From NCBI RefSeq assembly GCF_000026945.1, contig NC_012861.1, positions 1,488,001 through 1,552,000 of the forward strand: 64,000 nucleotides of DNA. The letters are read 5' to 3'. Positions 43,492 through 54,923 of the stretch are shown one piece after another. This DNA comes from Candida dubliniensis CD36 (taxonomy: Eukaryota > Ascomycota > Pichiomycetes > Serinales > Debaryomycetaceae). The position numbers and the translations under genes were made by a program. Numbering within the stretch: the stretch's first letter is position 1; each line of letters begins with the position of its first letter. The notes under the pieces are model-generated. The model searched no databases. It was not told where the DNA came from and saw only the letters and a program-made list of their open reading frames with translations.

Positions 43492-45300
43492 ATGATTTCA
43501 ATCATCCAAGATGGGATATCTCAGTTGCTGGGTATATCGGGTCTAGACGAGGCTAATTTAAAGATCTTGATATGTACTTTGTTGTCTTTTCCATTCAGTA
43601 TAATTTTCAAAAGATTGCCAGATCAGGATTATACCTTGAAGAACATTTACAACGTAGCTGTTTCTTGTTTTTATGTATTTGGTATTTGTGATTTAAGGTC
43701 TGGTATTTCAACGCTATTGATCTCGGCAACAGGATCATACTTTATTACAAGATATGTACGCACCAAATCAATGCCATGGATAAACTTTTTATTTTTGATG
43801 ATTCACATGGCTTATAGTCATGTTCATTTGCAATTTTTTAAAGAATATGATCCTAAGCAGATTGATATAACTGGTGCTCAAATGATTTTGGTTATGAAAT
43901 TGTCAGCATTTGGTTGGAATATACATGATGGGAAACAGCCAAGACTGGCTTTGAATGAATTTAACAAGACAAGGGCTATTCCTAGGCATCCAAATGTGTT
44001 GCCATATATTGGCTATGTATTTTTTTATGCTTCATTATTAACAGGACCAGCTTTTGATTATGCAGATTATGACAAGTTCATCCATGGAACATTGTTTGAT
44101 GATGTTCCAGAAGAGAAGAGACCTGGGAAAAACAAAAGAAGAATACCTAGATCCGGTGTTCAAGCATTTAAGAAGCTTTTGTTGGGGTTCTTTTGGGCAT
44201 TCTTGTTATTCCAAAGTGACAAGTTTGTCACTATGGAGTATATGTTTACCTCTGATTTTGTGCATTATCATGGTTTGTTTTACAGAATTATTTACATGTG
44301 GATATTAGGATTCACATTTCGATTAAAATATTATACAATTTGGACAATTGCTGAAGGAGCTTGTATTTTGTGTGGTATTGGATACAATGGCGTGGATCCG
44401 GAAACAGGAGAGTTTAAATGGAATAGAGTTCAAAATATAGATCCTTGGTCATTTGAAACCGGACAGAATGTACACGCTTGTTTGGAGGCTTGGAATCAAA
44501 ATACTAATATCTGGTTGAAAAACTACGTGTATTTGCGGGTTGCAAAACCAGGTAAGAAACCAGGATTCAAGAGCACAATTTTCACATTCACTACAAGTGC
44601 ATTCTGGCACGGTACCAGACCAGGGTACTATTTGACGTTTATTGTTGGTGCCTTGTTGCAAACTGTTGGCAAATTTTATAGAAGAAACTTTAGACCTATC
44701 TTTTTGGAAGCAGATGGGAAGACACCCAAGCCTACCAAAATTGTTTATGATTTTGTATGCTGGGCCAATACCCAATTGGCATTTGGGTTTTTTTCTCAAC
44801 CATTTGTGATTTTGGGATTTACAAAATCGTTAGAATGCTGGGCTTCTGTCTATTATTGGTTGTTATGGGTCATTGCGTTATCATTTTTCACTTTTAGTGG
44901 ACCATTTGCAAAACCCGTGACTAAATTTTTCAAATCATTACAACCATCGTACAGAGCACAACAACGTAAATCAAGGGAAGATAAATACAAGTTGAATAAT
45001 GAGGAGGCAAGCATTGTCGAACAAGCTGTTGGTGCTAAATTAGGGCAAGACTATGATATCCCCACCCTTGGATTGCCTCCGTTTGATGTGTTTACGGATT
45101 TTGATCAGAAAGAAGTTGATCATGATATACAGCACTTGCGCAAGGCATGGACATCATTTAGAGGGCGTAGAGGGTCTATTAATGAGAACGATTTCGAAGG
45201 GTTGAAGAACGCTTATAATAATTTCACCAATGAAATTAATGACATATTTAATACTAAAAAGGAAGAATTCAAGAAACAAAAACTTGACAAACAGAATTAA
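43492..45300 (+). CDS. ALE1: Lysophospholipid acyltransferase (MBOAT)
   Basis: A 602-residue multi-pass ER protein of the MBOAT family, matching Ale1 (619 in yeast), which reacylates lysophosphatidylcholine and other lysophospholipids in the Lands cycle. About nine hydrophobic segments are visible. The catalytic His is in SAFWHGTRPGYYLTF at ~365 and the conserved Asn/Trp motif is in WNQNTNIWLKNYVYLR at ~335. HPNVLPYIGYVFFYASLLTGPAFDYADY is the typical MBOAT2-like block. The C-terminus is cytosolic, charged and partly coiled and ends in lysines (KKQKLDKQN), an ER-retention-like tail. The early CTG (QL-CTG-GIS) should be read as Ser. Confidence 0.95.
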   Translation: MISIIQDGISQLLGISGLDEANLKILICTLLSFPFSIIFKRLPDQDYTLKNIYNVAVSCFYVFGICDLRSGISTLLISATGSYFITRYVRTKSMPWINFLFLMIHMAYSHVHLQFFKEYDPKQIDITGAQMILVMKLSAFGWNIHDGKQPRLALNEFNKTRAIPRHPNVLPYIGYVFFYASLLTGPAFDYADYDKFIHGTLFDDVPEEKRPGKNKRRIPRSGVQAFKKLLLGFFWAFLLFQSDKFVTMEYMFTSDFVHYHGLFYRIIYMWILGFTFRLKYYTIWTIAEGACILCGIGYNGVDPETGEFKWNRVQNIDPWSFETGQNVHACLEAWNQNTNIWLKNYVYLRVAKPGKKPGFKSTIFTFTTSAFWHGTRPGYYLTFIVGALLQTVGKFYRRNFRPIFLEADGKTPKPTKIVYDFVCWANTQLAFGFFSQPFVILGFTKSLECWASVYYWLLWVIALSFFTFSGPFAKPVTKFFKSLQPSYRAQQRKSREDKYKLNNEEASIVEQAVGAKLGQDYDIPTLGLPPFDVFTDFDQKEVDHDIQHLRKAWTSFRGRRGSINENDFEGLKNAYNNFTNEINDIFNTKKEEFKKQKLDKQN

Positions 45301-47182
<1,882 letters not shown>

Positions 47183-47287
47183 ATGGTGTACATGGTTATG
47201 CAATCTGCAAAAAAAAAAAAAAAAAAAGAACTAGGAAAGAAAGAACGCATGCTTTTTATATTTAACAATATACATTTTTTATTTTGA

Positions 47288-48253
47288 TTAATCTGAGTAT
47301 TCATCGTCAGGATCAAATAAGTCTAAGTTAAGATCCACTGGTGGCTGGTTTTGTTCATCTTTCCTCTTACTTGTGTCATATTCACTAGCTGGATGCGGCC
47401 TAGAACCTTGTTCATCCTTTGTATTTTCATTTGAAATTCTGACATCTTCCATGTCATCATCATCGTCATTATTGTCGTTGGATTTGGTTTTAACTTCTTT
47501 AGGATCTTCTTTTTCTATGTCTCCTAATTCATACCGTATTATGTCTTCTGCTTGTAAAGATGCTTGTGCCAACATTCCACGTCTCAATGAATCTTCAGCG
47601 GGCCATACATAATTGTTTGGATGTATTTGGAATGGCATATTGGCAACAGTTGCAGGCGCCTTGGTAAACTTGGCTAACTTAAAAGCATACTTCAAAATAT
47701 CATCGACGTCAACTTTCCGGTTAACCATTTTATCGGATTTGGGTAATTTCGGTAATTTTTTTAATTCGTTTCTGTAACTCACTAATTCTTTCAATATAAA
47801 TTTCGAGTTCTCTTCTAATGTTTTATTTTTGTCCGACAACTTGTCCACCTCATAGCTATAATTTCTATGTTTGTTCAAGTCTTCAATTTGTTGTTTCAAA
47901 ACATCATTACAAGTTATAATTTGTGCAATTTTCTCTTGTAATTCATCATTTTTAAACTGTGACACTGCTTCTGATAACTCATTGAGCAATCTTTCATATT
48001 CATTAACTTTTTGAACCATTGGCAATTGTTCAAATGCATCCAAATCCTTTTGAGTTTGTAATCTCAGTTTGACATTGGCTGCATTTGTAGGCAAGTTTTT
48101 CAGTGGATTCAATGATGAAGTAACATATAGCGCTGGATTGGGAGTGGTTGGGTTTGATTTTATGTTACCCAACTGATTCAAACGAGTAGAAGATCCCACT
48201 CGAGACACCGGATTTGATTTAAATGGACTGTCAGCTTTCTTAAAAGGTAGCAT
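47288..48253 (-). CDS. MED4: Mediator complex subunit 4
   Basis: A 321-residue subunit of the Mediator middle module (yeast Med4 284). The core is a long coiled coil from ~90 to 175 (YERLLNELSEAVSQFKNDELQEKIAQI to KNKTLEENSKFILKELVSYRNELKKL). The MED4 signature VDDILKYAFKLAKFTKAPA follows at ~185-205, then the tryptophan-containing NNYVWPAEDSLRRGMLAQASLQ. An acidic tail closes the protein. Med4 forms a heterodimer with Med9 and contacts Pol II in the nucleus. It converges on HEM15 with 105 bp between stops. Confidence 0.92.
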   Translation of the reverse strand: MLPFKKADSPFKSNPVSRVGSSTRLNQLGNIKSNPTTPNPALYVTSSLNPLKNLPTNAANVKLRLQTQKDLDAFEQLPMVQKVNEYERLLNELSEAVSQFKNDELQEKIAQIITCNDVLKQQIEDLNKHRNYSYEVDKLSDKNKTLEENSKFILKELVSYRNELKKLPKLPKSDKMVNRKVDVDDILKYAFKLAKFTKAPATVANMPFQIHPNNYVWPAEDSLRRGMLAQASLQAEDIIRYELGDIEKEDPKEVKTKSNDNNDDDDDMEDVRISNENTKDEQGSRPHPASEYDTSKRKDEQNQPPVDLNLDLFDPDDEYSD

Positions 48254-48493
48254 GAGATTCGACGCGATAGTTATTTATTTCTTTATATGAAGAATATGGA
48301 TGGTGCTTGTCTTGAGTTTGGGTTTTTTGGTGTTTTATTTTTTTTTGTTTTTGTTTTTCTGATTACAGTTCCACCAAATGTGATTAATTTGATGTACAAC
48401 TCAGTATTTTCAAACTCTAATACACATTCGACCCAACACATACATATATACTTGTCACTTATACAACAATAAGTATTGTTTTTGTTTTTTTGA

Positions 48494-49309
48494 ATGAAAA
48501 AAAGGTTAGCCTTGTTTGATGATTCGGATGATAATTCTGAAACGGACTCGGAACAGCTGAAACTCAAATTGAAAAAGAAACAATTCAAAATTCCAGAAGA
48601 TCTCCAACTGCCATCCCTTGCAGAAAATGACCAAAATGAAGACTACATGAAGTATGAATTGCGTGATGACATAGACATAGAATCAACTGAAAATGCCAGC
48701 AATAAAAAAGAACGTTCACTTTTTCTGGATCCCAGCTCATCAATTGGTCTTTCAATAATGGAACGAATGGGGTTTAAAATCGGCAATACATTAGGTAATT
48801 CAGCCACTGCAATTAAAGAACCAATTGAAGTATCTATTAGAAGTGGTAGAGAAGGTCTAGGGGGTGAATTTAGATCACCTCTGTACAAACAAAAGGACGT
48901 TGAAAACTTGAAATTGAACCTAGCAAATTTGAATAAACAAAGAAGAGAATTGAAAGATTTGAAAGGAATTATGAGACTCTGTTTTGATTTGAGTGGTGAA
49001 CATGATGATTTTTTAGATGGAAAAGATCTTAGTAAAATAAATAACTTTTGGCGACCATATGTAAAAATTTATCTTGCAAAAGAGCAGAGTCAAACTGTTG
49101 GTTCACTGAAAGCAAAATTTAATGCTGCAGAGGCACTACAACTATTTGAACAAGAAGTTGAGAATATCGAGCAGACATTATCTGATCTACTAAATTATCT
49201 ACGTGTAACTCATAACTATTGCTGGTATTGTGGGGTAAAATATATTGACCAAAATGACTTGCTTGTTAACTGTCCAGGTAAAAATCGTGATATACATTTG
49301 ACTATCTAG
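48494..49309 (+). CDS. CMG1: G-patch protein of the Cmg1/GPATCH11 family
   Basis: A 271-residue protein. After an acidic, Lys-rich start there is a G-patch (SIGLSIMERMGFKIGNTLG to SGREGLG, ~residues 78-118) and a C-terminal DUF4187 zinc-ribbon-like block (LLNYLRVTHNYCWYCGVKY, with a further Cys in VNCPG). This two-part layout defines GPATCH11 and yeast Ylr271w/Cmg1. G-patch proteins usually activate DEAH helicases; the partner here is unknown. Its TAG stop overlaps the TAG stop of the convergent NAM8-like gene within one CTAG, so the two mRNAs must overlap at their 3' ends. Confidence 0.85.
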   Translation: MKKRLALFDDSDDNSETDSEQLKLKLKKKQFKIPEDLQLPSLAENDQNEDYMKYELRDDIDIESTENASNKKERSLFLDPSSSIGLSIMERMGFKIGNTLGNSATAIKEPIEVSIRSGREGLGGEFRSPLYKQKDVENLKLNLANLNKQRRELKDLKGIMRLCFDLSGEHDDFLDGKDLSKINNFWRPYVKIYLAKEQSQTVGSLKAKFNAAEALQLFEQEVENIEQTLSDLLNYLRVTHNYCWYCGVKYIDQNDLLVNCPGKNRDIHLTI

Positions 49310-50661
49310 TACAATGCATCATTAAACAACTTTTCTCTATATCTTTTGTGATTCAAATAAGCCTCATCGATTTGGCTTGAAGTAAGCACATCACTTCCAT
49401 CGAGACGTTGTGGAAGCTTCTTAATCTCATCACTACTTAATTTATCAAATCGCAAATAAGGATAGTCAGGATGAGCATAGATAGCTGGTGATTTTTTAGC
49501 CTTTTCGTAGATTTCACCTGTTACGTTAGGTAAATAGTTCACATTAACACCGGAAACTTGCACACTACTACCCCACGCTATTTGTAACCTGCAGTCATTG
49601 ATCATGTAGCCATACATGTTTAAAAAAGCACTTTCTGTAGCTGATCTTGAATAAAACTTGACATAACCAGTTTGGTAGTCCCTGGAAACACGACAGTATA
49701 TTATATCCCCAAACCCTATGAAATGCTGTTCAAGTTCGCTCTCAGTGATACGTCCAGACAATCCACTAATTGTCAAACTTGTGTTATTTGGATCAGTAAA
49801 TTGGTTTAGAGCTGGTTGTGGTTGGGGCACAGGAATTCTGTGATGATCTAGTTTTGTGACTGGCTGGGAACTTGTATCCACATTAGATCCTGCTGCTAAG
49901 CCAACTCTGATAGCTTTGGATCCAATGGTATAGCCCTGCATTTCCTTTAGTGCTCGGTTCATTGTTTCGGGTGAATGAAATTTAACAAACCCGAAACCTT
50001 TACTTTTTCTAGTTGAAGAATCAACGATAACTTTAGCTTGCTTGATTTGATTTGGATACTTCATGCTAAACTTGTTGAATAAGGTGGCATCAGATACCTC
50101 GGGAGCTAAATCTCCAATAAAAATAGAATATTCATTGGACAAATTGGTACTGCGATCATTACTGCCTGTTGAGTTTCTGCCAGAATAGTTTAGTTTGAAA
50201 ACTCTATTTGAGTCCGGAACTTTTTGCCCATTTCTCTGTATGGCCAAATCAATGGACTCTTTGTCTCTAAAAGTCACAAAGCAATAGCTAGGCTTCAGTG
50301 GTTGTAGTCGATCTCTCATGATTTTGACGTGATGGGGTTTTGATACTAATTTTGTCCACAAATTATCAATTGATTCTTCTGTCCAATGGGGATCTAAATC
50401 ACCCATCCACATCTGAAACTCGTTATTCCTCAAAGGTACGCTGTGTTGCTGATAAAGATTCTGTCTAGCTTTATAAGATGATGATGATGCTAGTGTCTGT
50501 CTTTGTCTGTAACTTGTATGAGGTGTCTGATGGTAACCATTGTTGAATCTTCCCCGGTTGCTAGCACCACGGTTACCTCCGCCATTACTTCCTCTCAGGC
50601 GAGAAGAGTAACTCGAAGAGTATCCTCTAGGTCTGTACCCAGAATTTTGATATGTAGACAT
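49306..50661 (-). CDS. NAM8: Three-RRM RNA-binding protein, Nam8/TIA-1 type
   Basis: A 451-residue protein with three RRMs. RRM1 (~82-155) opens with FQMWMGDLDPHWTEESI and carries the Nam8-like MGDLDP motif. RRM2 (~172-250) is YSIFIGDLAPEVSDATLFNKF with RNP1 KGFGFVKF. RRM3 (~295-365) is SLTISGLSGRITESEL with RNP1 TGYVKFYS. The N-terminus is Arg/Gly/Ser/Tyr-rich. Layout and the third RRM at fixed spacing match U1 snRNP component Nam8 and relative Ngr1, which promote recognition of weak 5' splice sites. Shorter than yeast Nam8 (523). An intron with an unusual donor lies in the next gene upstream. Nam8 versus Ngr1 assignment is moderate. Confidence 0.85.
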   Translation of the reverse strand: MSTYQNSGYRPRGYSSSYSSRLRGSNGGGNRGASNRGRFNNGYHQTPHTSYRQRQTLASSSSYKARQNLYQQHSVPLRNNEFQMWMGDLDPHWTEESIDNLWTKLVSKPHHVKIMRDRLQPLKPSYCFVTFRDKESIDLAIQRNGQKVPDSNRVFKLNYSGRNSTGSNDRSTNLSNEYSIFIGDLAPEVSDATLFNKFSMKYPNQIKQAKVIVDSSTRKSKGFGFVKFHSPETMNRALKEMQGYTIGSKAIRVGLAAGSNVDTSSQPVTKLDHHRIPVPQPQPALNQFTDPNNTSLTISGLSGRITESELEQHFIGFGDIIYCRVSRDYQTGYVKFYSRSATESAFLNMYGYMINDCRLQIAWGSSVQVSGVNVNYLPNVTGEIYEKAKKSPAIYAHPDYPYLRFDKLSSDEIKKLPQRLDGSDVLTSSQIDEAYLNHKRYREKLFNDALY

Positions 50662-50774
50662 TTGTAATGTATAGTGTACTGGAGAGTATCGATGATCAAG
50701 GCGGTTGTTAAATTTATCTAACTTTTTCTTTGGTTAGTTTTTTTGGCTTGATTTTTTTTTTTTTTTTTTTCGTT

Positions 50775-52216
50775 TTAAGTTTTTTTCCGTTTTGTATGCT
50801 GCAAAGTTTGATTCAATGGTAGGGGGGCATAATTGCCTCCTGTCCCAACAACTGAACGATACGTTTTCTCTAATTTTTTTCTTTGCAATTTGATCCAATC
50901 ATGGTCAAAGCAGTCATTGATATCCATCCTAGATGCAGCTTCAACTTGGAGTAACCGTTTGATACAAGATTTGCCTGAGAGACTGACTTTATTGAATTGT
51001 GGTTTTGCAAGATTCAACTGGCCAAGACGTGAAGCCTTAATTATTTTTTCTTTACTCTCGGAATAGAAAGGCGATACACCAGATAGCAATATGTGTGTAA
51101 TCACACCTAATGACCATATATCACATTTGAAATCGTAAGGTTGGACTGCTTTATCGCCAGATTTATCAGACTTGAATACCTCTGGTGCGCTGTATTCGAG
51201 AGTACCCACACATGTGTTGGTTCTGTTGTTATGTCCAAGATATTTTGCAATTCCAAAATCACATAAGTAGATTTTTGTTTTCGGAATTGGTAGTTCAAGT
51301 AATATATTGTCGAGTTTAAGATCCCGGTGGACAATTTTTAGTTTTTTATGTAGAAATTGTAGTGCTTTCATTATTTGGAACACAATAAAAATCGCTTCCC
51401 TTTCGGGAATTGCTTTTAAATAGTCGTCTTTCACTAGATAGGAAAACAAGTCACCGCCACATATTAAGTCTTGAAAGAGAAAGATCTTTGAATTTCTTGC
51501 AATGGTGTCATATATTTGAATAATGTTGGGCTTTTTTTCCCTTTTTAGTTAGTATGTTGGAAATTCAACGTAGAAAAAAGTGTTGAAGTGATTATACTAA
51601 CATGGTTAATTTTGCTTAACAAATAAGACTCTTGGGTAGGCTTGTTTTTGTCAGAAAAATACTCCGACTGATTATTCTGGGTGATTTTGACTGCAAATAG
51701 TTTTGGGTTATTGGGTTTTTTTGCGACATATACTGCACCAAACGAGCCACTCCCAATAATTTTACTGGAAATTTCCCAATCTTCGATTGGTTGGTTTAGT
51801 TCTGTTTGAGAGCTTATGTCGTTTTGCGAACATTTGTATGTGATATATGCAGCTGTTTTTATTCCAATTGTATCTCCATTTTCCAAAATATAGGTCAATC
51901 CACACAGCATGTCCGTTTCGTTATGTGTGATGCCATTTCTTGACTTATCAGATATATAAGTAATAAGGTTTGACTCACTGTCGAATTGAATTGCCCAGAT
52001 TATACAATGTTCCATTGAAACAGTTGGATTCATTATTTGTAATTTGCACTTCGGGGATCTTCCTATAGTAAGAACTTGGTGTCTTAGTAAAGGCACCGTG
52101 ATTACGTTCCCACTTACACTAGGCCGTGCATGTTTTTCCTGTTCTCTGCTTAACTTGCTAAGAATTAATGGTGTCTTATTAAGTGGAACAATTTGCAATA
52201 ACCCAATTACGTCCAT
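50775..52216 (-). CDS. MEK1: FHA-domain Ser/Thr kinase, Mek1-like (one intron)
   Basis: Two exons (52216-51602 and 51530-50775) join to give 456 residues. The start MDVIGLLQIVPL at 52216 was chosen because the frame before it is A-run translation. The FHA domain (~residues 40-140) has IGRSPKC, the SMEHCI phosphothreonine contacts and SRNGITHNE. The kinase follows: IIGSGSFGAVYVAKK, AVKIT, then exon 1 ends ...LSKINH and exon 2 begins PNIIQIYDT, which restores the usual HPNI motif. HRDLKLDN, DFG and SAPEVF are intact. Size and FHA-then-kinase order resemble Mek1, the meiotic checkpoint kinase (497). A Rad53/Dun1 relationship cannot be excluded. Confidence 0.82.
51531..51601 (-). other. Spliceosomal intron in the FHA kinase gene
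   Basis: A 71-nt intron. The donor reads GTTAGT, unlike the usual GTATGT. The branch site TACTAAC (51548-51554) is perfect and 16 nt before the AG acceptor. Removing it joins Ile-Asn-His to Pro-Asn-Ile in frame (phase 0), completing a conserved kinase motif. Without splicing the frame stops inside the intron. Confidence 0.88.
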
Positions 52217-52907
52217 AATTAAGGAGAAGAAATAATGGATGAGAAGCAAATTAAAAAAAAAAAAAAAAAGTATGTGACTCGAAATGATTTGGATGGACAA
52301 TACTTCGTTGTTATATACTTTTTTTTTTCATTTTGCAACCCAGTAGATTGAGTGGGATTGACGATTCGGATTAGTTTTTTGTAACTAGGTGTATGAAATG
52401 TTTACTATTAGTTATGTTATTATTGACTTGTGAGGACCTTTTCCAATACCAACTTGTTTTGTTTCGACAGTATCTCTCTTGTATTCATCATCGTTGACAA
52501 TAATAAACTGGTCAAGATTTGGAGCAAAATTCAATCGAAATATCTATAAAATTTTTATAGAAAGACCTTGTCTACAAAGTATATTTTCAAAACTATAATA
52601 AGAAGAATTACTCAGTTTTACCCTTAGCTATGCAGAAGTAGTTATTGGTCCCTTCTTGTTCAATCAACCCAACGATAACATCAAAGGATGGTCTTTTTGG
52701 CAACCACCTGTAGTCGTGCAAGTTTCTCAAAAAGAATGTCTTTTGTTTTGTATTTTTCTTTTCTTTTTTTTTTTTTTTTTTTTTTTTTTCGATTTTCTCA
52801 CTTACTAGTTTTGTATGGTATATTATAGATTCTATCAGAGAAAAAGTAAAGTTTCAATAAATTCAAACTGTCATTAAATCAATATACTTTCATAACAGCA
52901 CTACACA
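52217..52907. other. Intergenic, divergent region with protein-like fragments
   Basis: A 691-bp region between the FHA kinase start and the 110-residue mitochondrial gene. It contains an A-run at 52253-52269, a T-run of 26 (52764-52789), and two minus-strand open stretches, 52608-52745 and 52412-52543, that look coding but lack a start and a clean splice (see findings). Confidence 0.55.
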
Positions 52908-53240
52908 ATGTTTACAAGATCACTGAGAAACTACGGCAAAATTATTTTCAGAAGGTTTCAACACTCAAGTCATGCACCAGCTAGCGAATCCGTTCCATTT
53001 TCCAACAAATTCGGTTTTGACTTGAGCCCACCACCGATTCACGAATACTGGAATATCCACAACTCGACCATACTCTTTGCATTTGTTCCAGTTTTTCTTG
53101 GAATTGCATACTTTGCTAAATATGTTGGTAAAACAGTTGATGCAAATGCTGCCTATTTAGGCTATGCTGACTCCGAAGCATCACCAGTTAGCAAAATCCC
53201 ATTTGGACAATCTCAAGCAGTACCTGCCAAAGAAGAATAA
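52908..53240 (+). CDS. Small mitochondrial membrane protein (110 residues), possibly a complex I subunit
   Basis: I do not recognise the family. The N-terminus (FTRSLRNYGKIIFRRFQHSS) is a clear mitochondrial presequence: basic, amphipathic and free of acids. A single membrane segment follows at ~50-67 (TILFAFVPVFLGIAYFAKYVG), preceded by SPPPIHEYWNIHN. The tail is short and soluble. Single-span proteins of this size with a presequence are typical of accessory subunits of respiratory complexes. The next gene on the same strand encodes NDUFB8, which makes complex I the first thing to test, but that is inference from position only. Confidence 0.75.
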   Translation: MFTRSLRNYGKIIFRRFQHSSHAPASESVPFSNKFGFDLSPPPIHEYWNIHNSTILFAFVPVFLGIAYFAKYVGKTVDANAAYLGYADSEASPVSKIPFGQSQAVPAKEE

Positions 53241-53731
53241 ATTATGAATTATGACAATTCTGTGCTTTATAAGTAAGAAGAGGATACATTTATTGATGAG
53301 AGGTAAGAATTTGAAGGTGGGAGATTGAAGGTTGCTGTTTATTGGTTAGTTATAAGTATTCACACATAATAAAGTTTACTATTTGGAAAATAGGTTTGTA
53401 CATTATATTAACATCAATTTCATTTATTACATAACAGTAATTAGCAATGGATCAATATAAATACACGTTTATATTTATTTCAAGCAATAGTAAGATATGC
53501 CCTTTTAGATTATTATTAGCTAGACTCATCTGCCAATTGGGTTTGTTCGATGTTAGACACATTGATAGTTGATGCAAAATGCACGACCTGAATAATTTTT
53601 TTCTCACTTAATTTTATTGGTTGGTTGTATTTTGAAGAAGAGAACAAATATTTCAAATAATACTAAAAACAGAACTGAAGTATTGTCAATTTATTTATAT
53701 TGTTAGTTAACTTATACAAACCCACAGAAGC
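53241..53731. other. Intergenic between the two small mitochondrial genes
   Basis: A 491-bp AT-rich region without long homopolymers, unlike most promoters here. No feature was recognised. Confidence 0.5.
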
Positions 53732-54367
53732 ATGATATCAAGAATTGGCCTCAGCACACCAACAAAGGCGTTGTCCCTCAGTTCTAGAAGAGTCATTGGC
53801 TGTACATCAAGGATTGCATTATCAAGGTGTTATGCCACTAAAAAAGCTACAATCTATGATCAAAGCACTGGCCAAACAATCGAGTTAGCTGACCCAGAAC
53901 ACCCTGAATTGGCTGATTTTAAAAACCCACCATTTGTCTTGAAGCAATACTTAGATCCATATGCCAAATACGACGATCCGCAGAATAGAAGAAACAAGAA
54001 CGACCCAATGCACATTGACGAGGATATGTTGGATATGTGGTCACCAGATTACTATGATCATGTATCTGATAGCACTGCTTTGAAACACAATGCCATCTTT
54101 TTTGGTTTGATATTTGGGATTTCAGCTGTAATTGCCTACTTCCAATTATACCCAGAAAAACCAGCCATGATTAGATCGTTCCCATATAACGGTTTGGCTG
54201 ATGCTTTAGGGGCTACATCAGAAGAGACCGCACCATTCTATCAAAACAAACCGGATTTAACTGCTGAAAAGGAATGTGGTATTTTACCTGCTGATAATGA
54301 TATCACCAATAATCAAACTGCCTATGAAAAAGAGAACGCAGAATTCATAAAATCCGGTACTGCCTAA
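53732..54367 (+). CDS. Complex I accessory subunit NDUFB8 (ASHI)
   Basis: A 211-residue subunit of the membrane arm of NADH:ubiquinone oxidoreductase. The first ~35 residues form a Ser/Arg-rich presequence ending near RCYATKK. The NDUFB8 signature is clear at ~85-120: LDPYAKYDDPQNRRN, then DPMHIDEDMLDMWSPDYYDHVS. One membrane helix follows (HNAIFFGLIFGISAVIAYFQLYP, ~127-150). PFYQNKP and a charged tail close it. The protein is absent from Saccharomyces, which has no complex I; its presence marks a complex I-bearing yeast. The family match is strong. Confidence 0.88.
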   Translation: MISRIGLSTPTKALSLSSRRVIGCTSRIALSRCYATKKATIYDQSTGQTIELADPEHPELADFKNPPFVLKQYLDPYAKYDDPQNRRNKNDPMHIDEDMLDMWSPDYYDHVSDSTALKHNAIFFGLIFGISAVIAYFQLYPEKPAMIRSFPYNGLADALGATSEETAPFYQNKPDLTAEKECGILPADNDITNNQTAYEKENAEFIKSGTA

Positions 54368-54923
54368 TCACTACAGTTATTCTAAGGGAGTATTTGAAAC
54401 AATCTCAGTTTTGAAATTGTGTAATTACTGTTAAAACCAGTTTACCTTTGAAGAAGACAGTGGTTGAAATATCGTTTTACTTTTCTTTTTTGTACGGGCT
54501 TGATTATTTTCTGTAAACTATTAGCATATATATATATATTCTTTCAATTGAAACTTTTTTTAAAAATTAGCGTTCATTTTTAGCACAATAGATGAAGCTA
54601 AATAAAACAGTTTATTGTAGGAGTTGTTGACACCATAATAATTTTCTGCAGGAGGAGGAGTTTCGGTAAAATAATCTTGAAACTGATTTGTGCGCCATCC
54701 ACCAGATTCAAAGAATCCAGCTTGTTTTGTTTTCGTTCTTTTTTTTTTTTCTTTCTTTCTCTCTCTCTCTCTTTTGTATTTTTTTTTATCCATTCTTTAA
54801 TTCATTTCGGTTTTTTTTTTTTTTTTTTTTTTTTTCGTTTTATTTACTTACAATTTCTGAAATAAAATCTCTTCTTGCAGATCTAGCAAACACATCAAGA
54901 ATATTTTCAAAAGAAAACTAGGA
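54368..54923. other. Intergenic, NDUFB8 to SWR1
   Basis: A 556-bp region. It has a short TA repeat (54526-54539), a CT microsatellite at about 54755-54773 and a T-run of 25 (54811-54835) ~90 bp before SWR1. Open frames here are translations of these repeats. Confidence 0.6.

Noticed and set aside
51545..52300. Reading the FHA region and the kinase region as two separate genes
   Set aside because: A 71-nt intron with a perfect TACTAAC branch site joins them in phase and completes the HPNI kinase motif.
54677..54921. Overlapping small frames before SWR1
   Set aside because: They translate CT and T homopolymer repeats and overlap each other in two frames.
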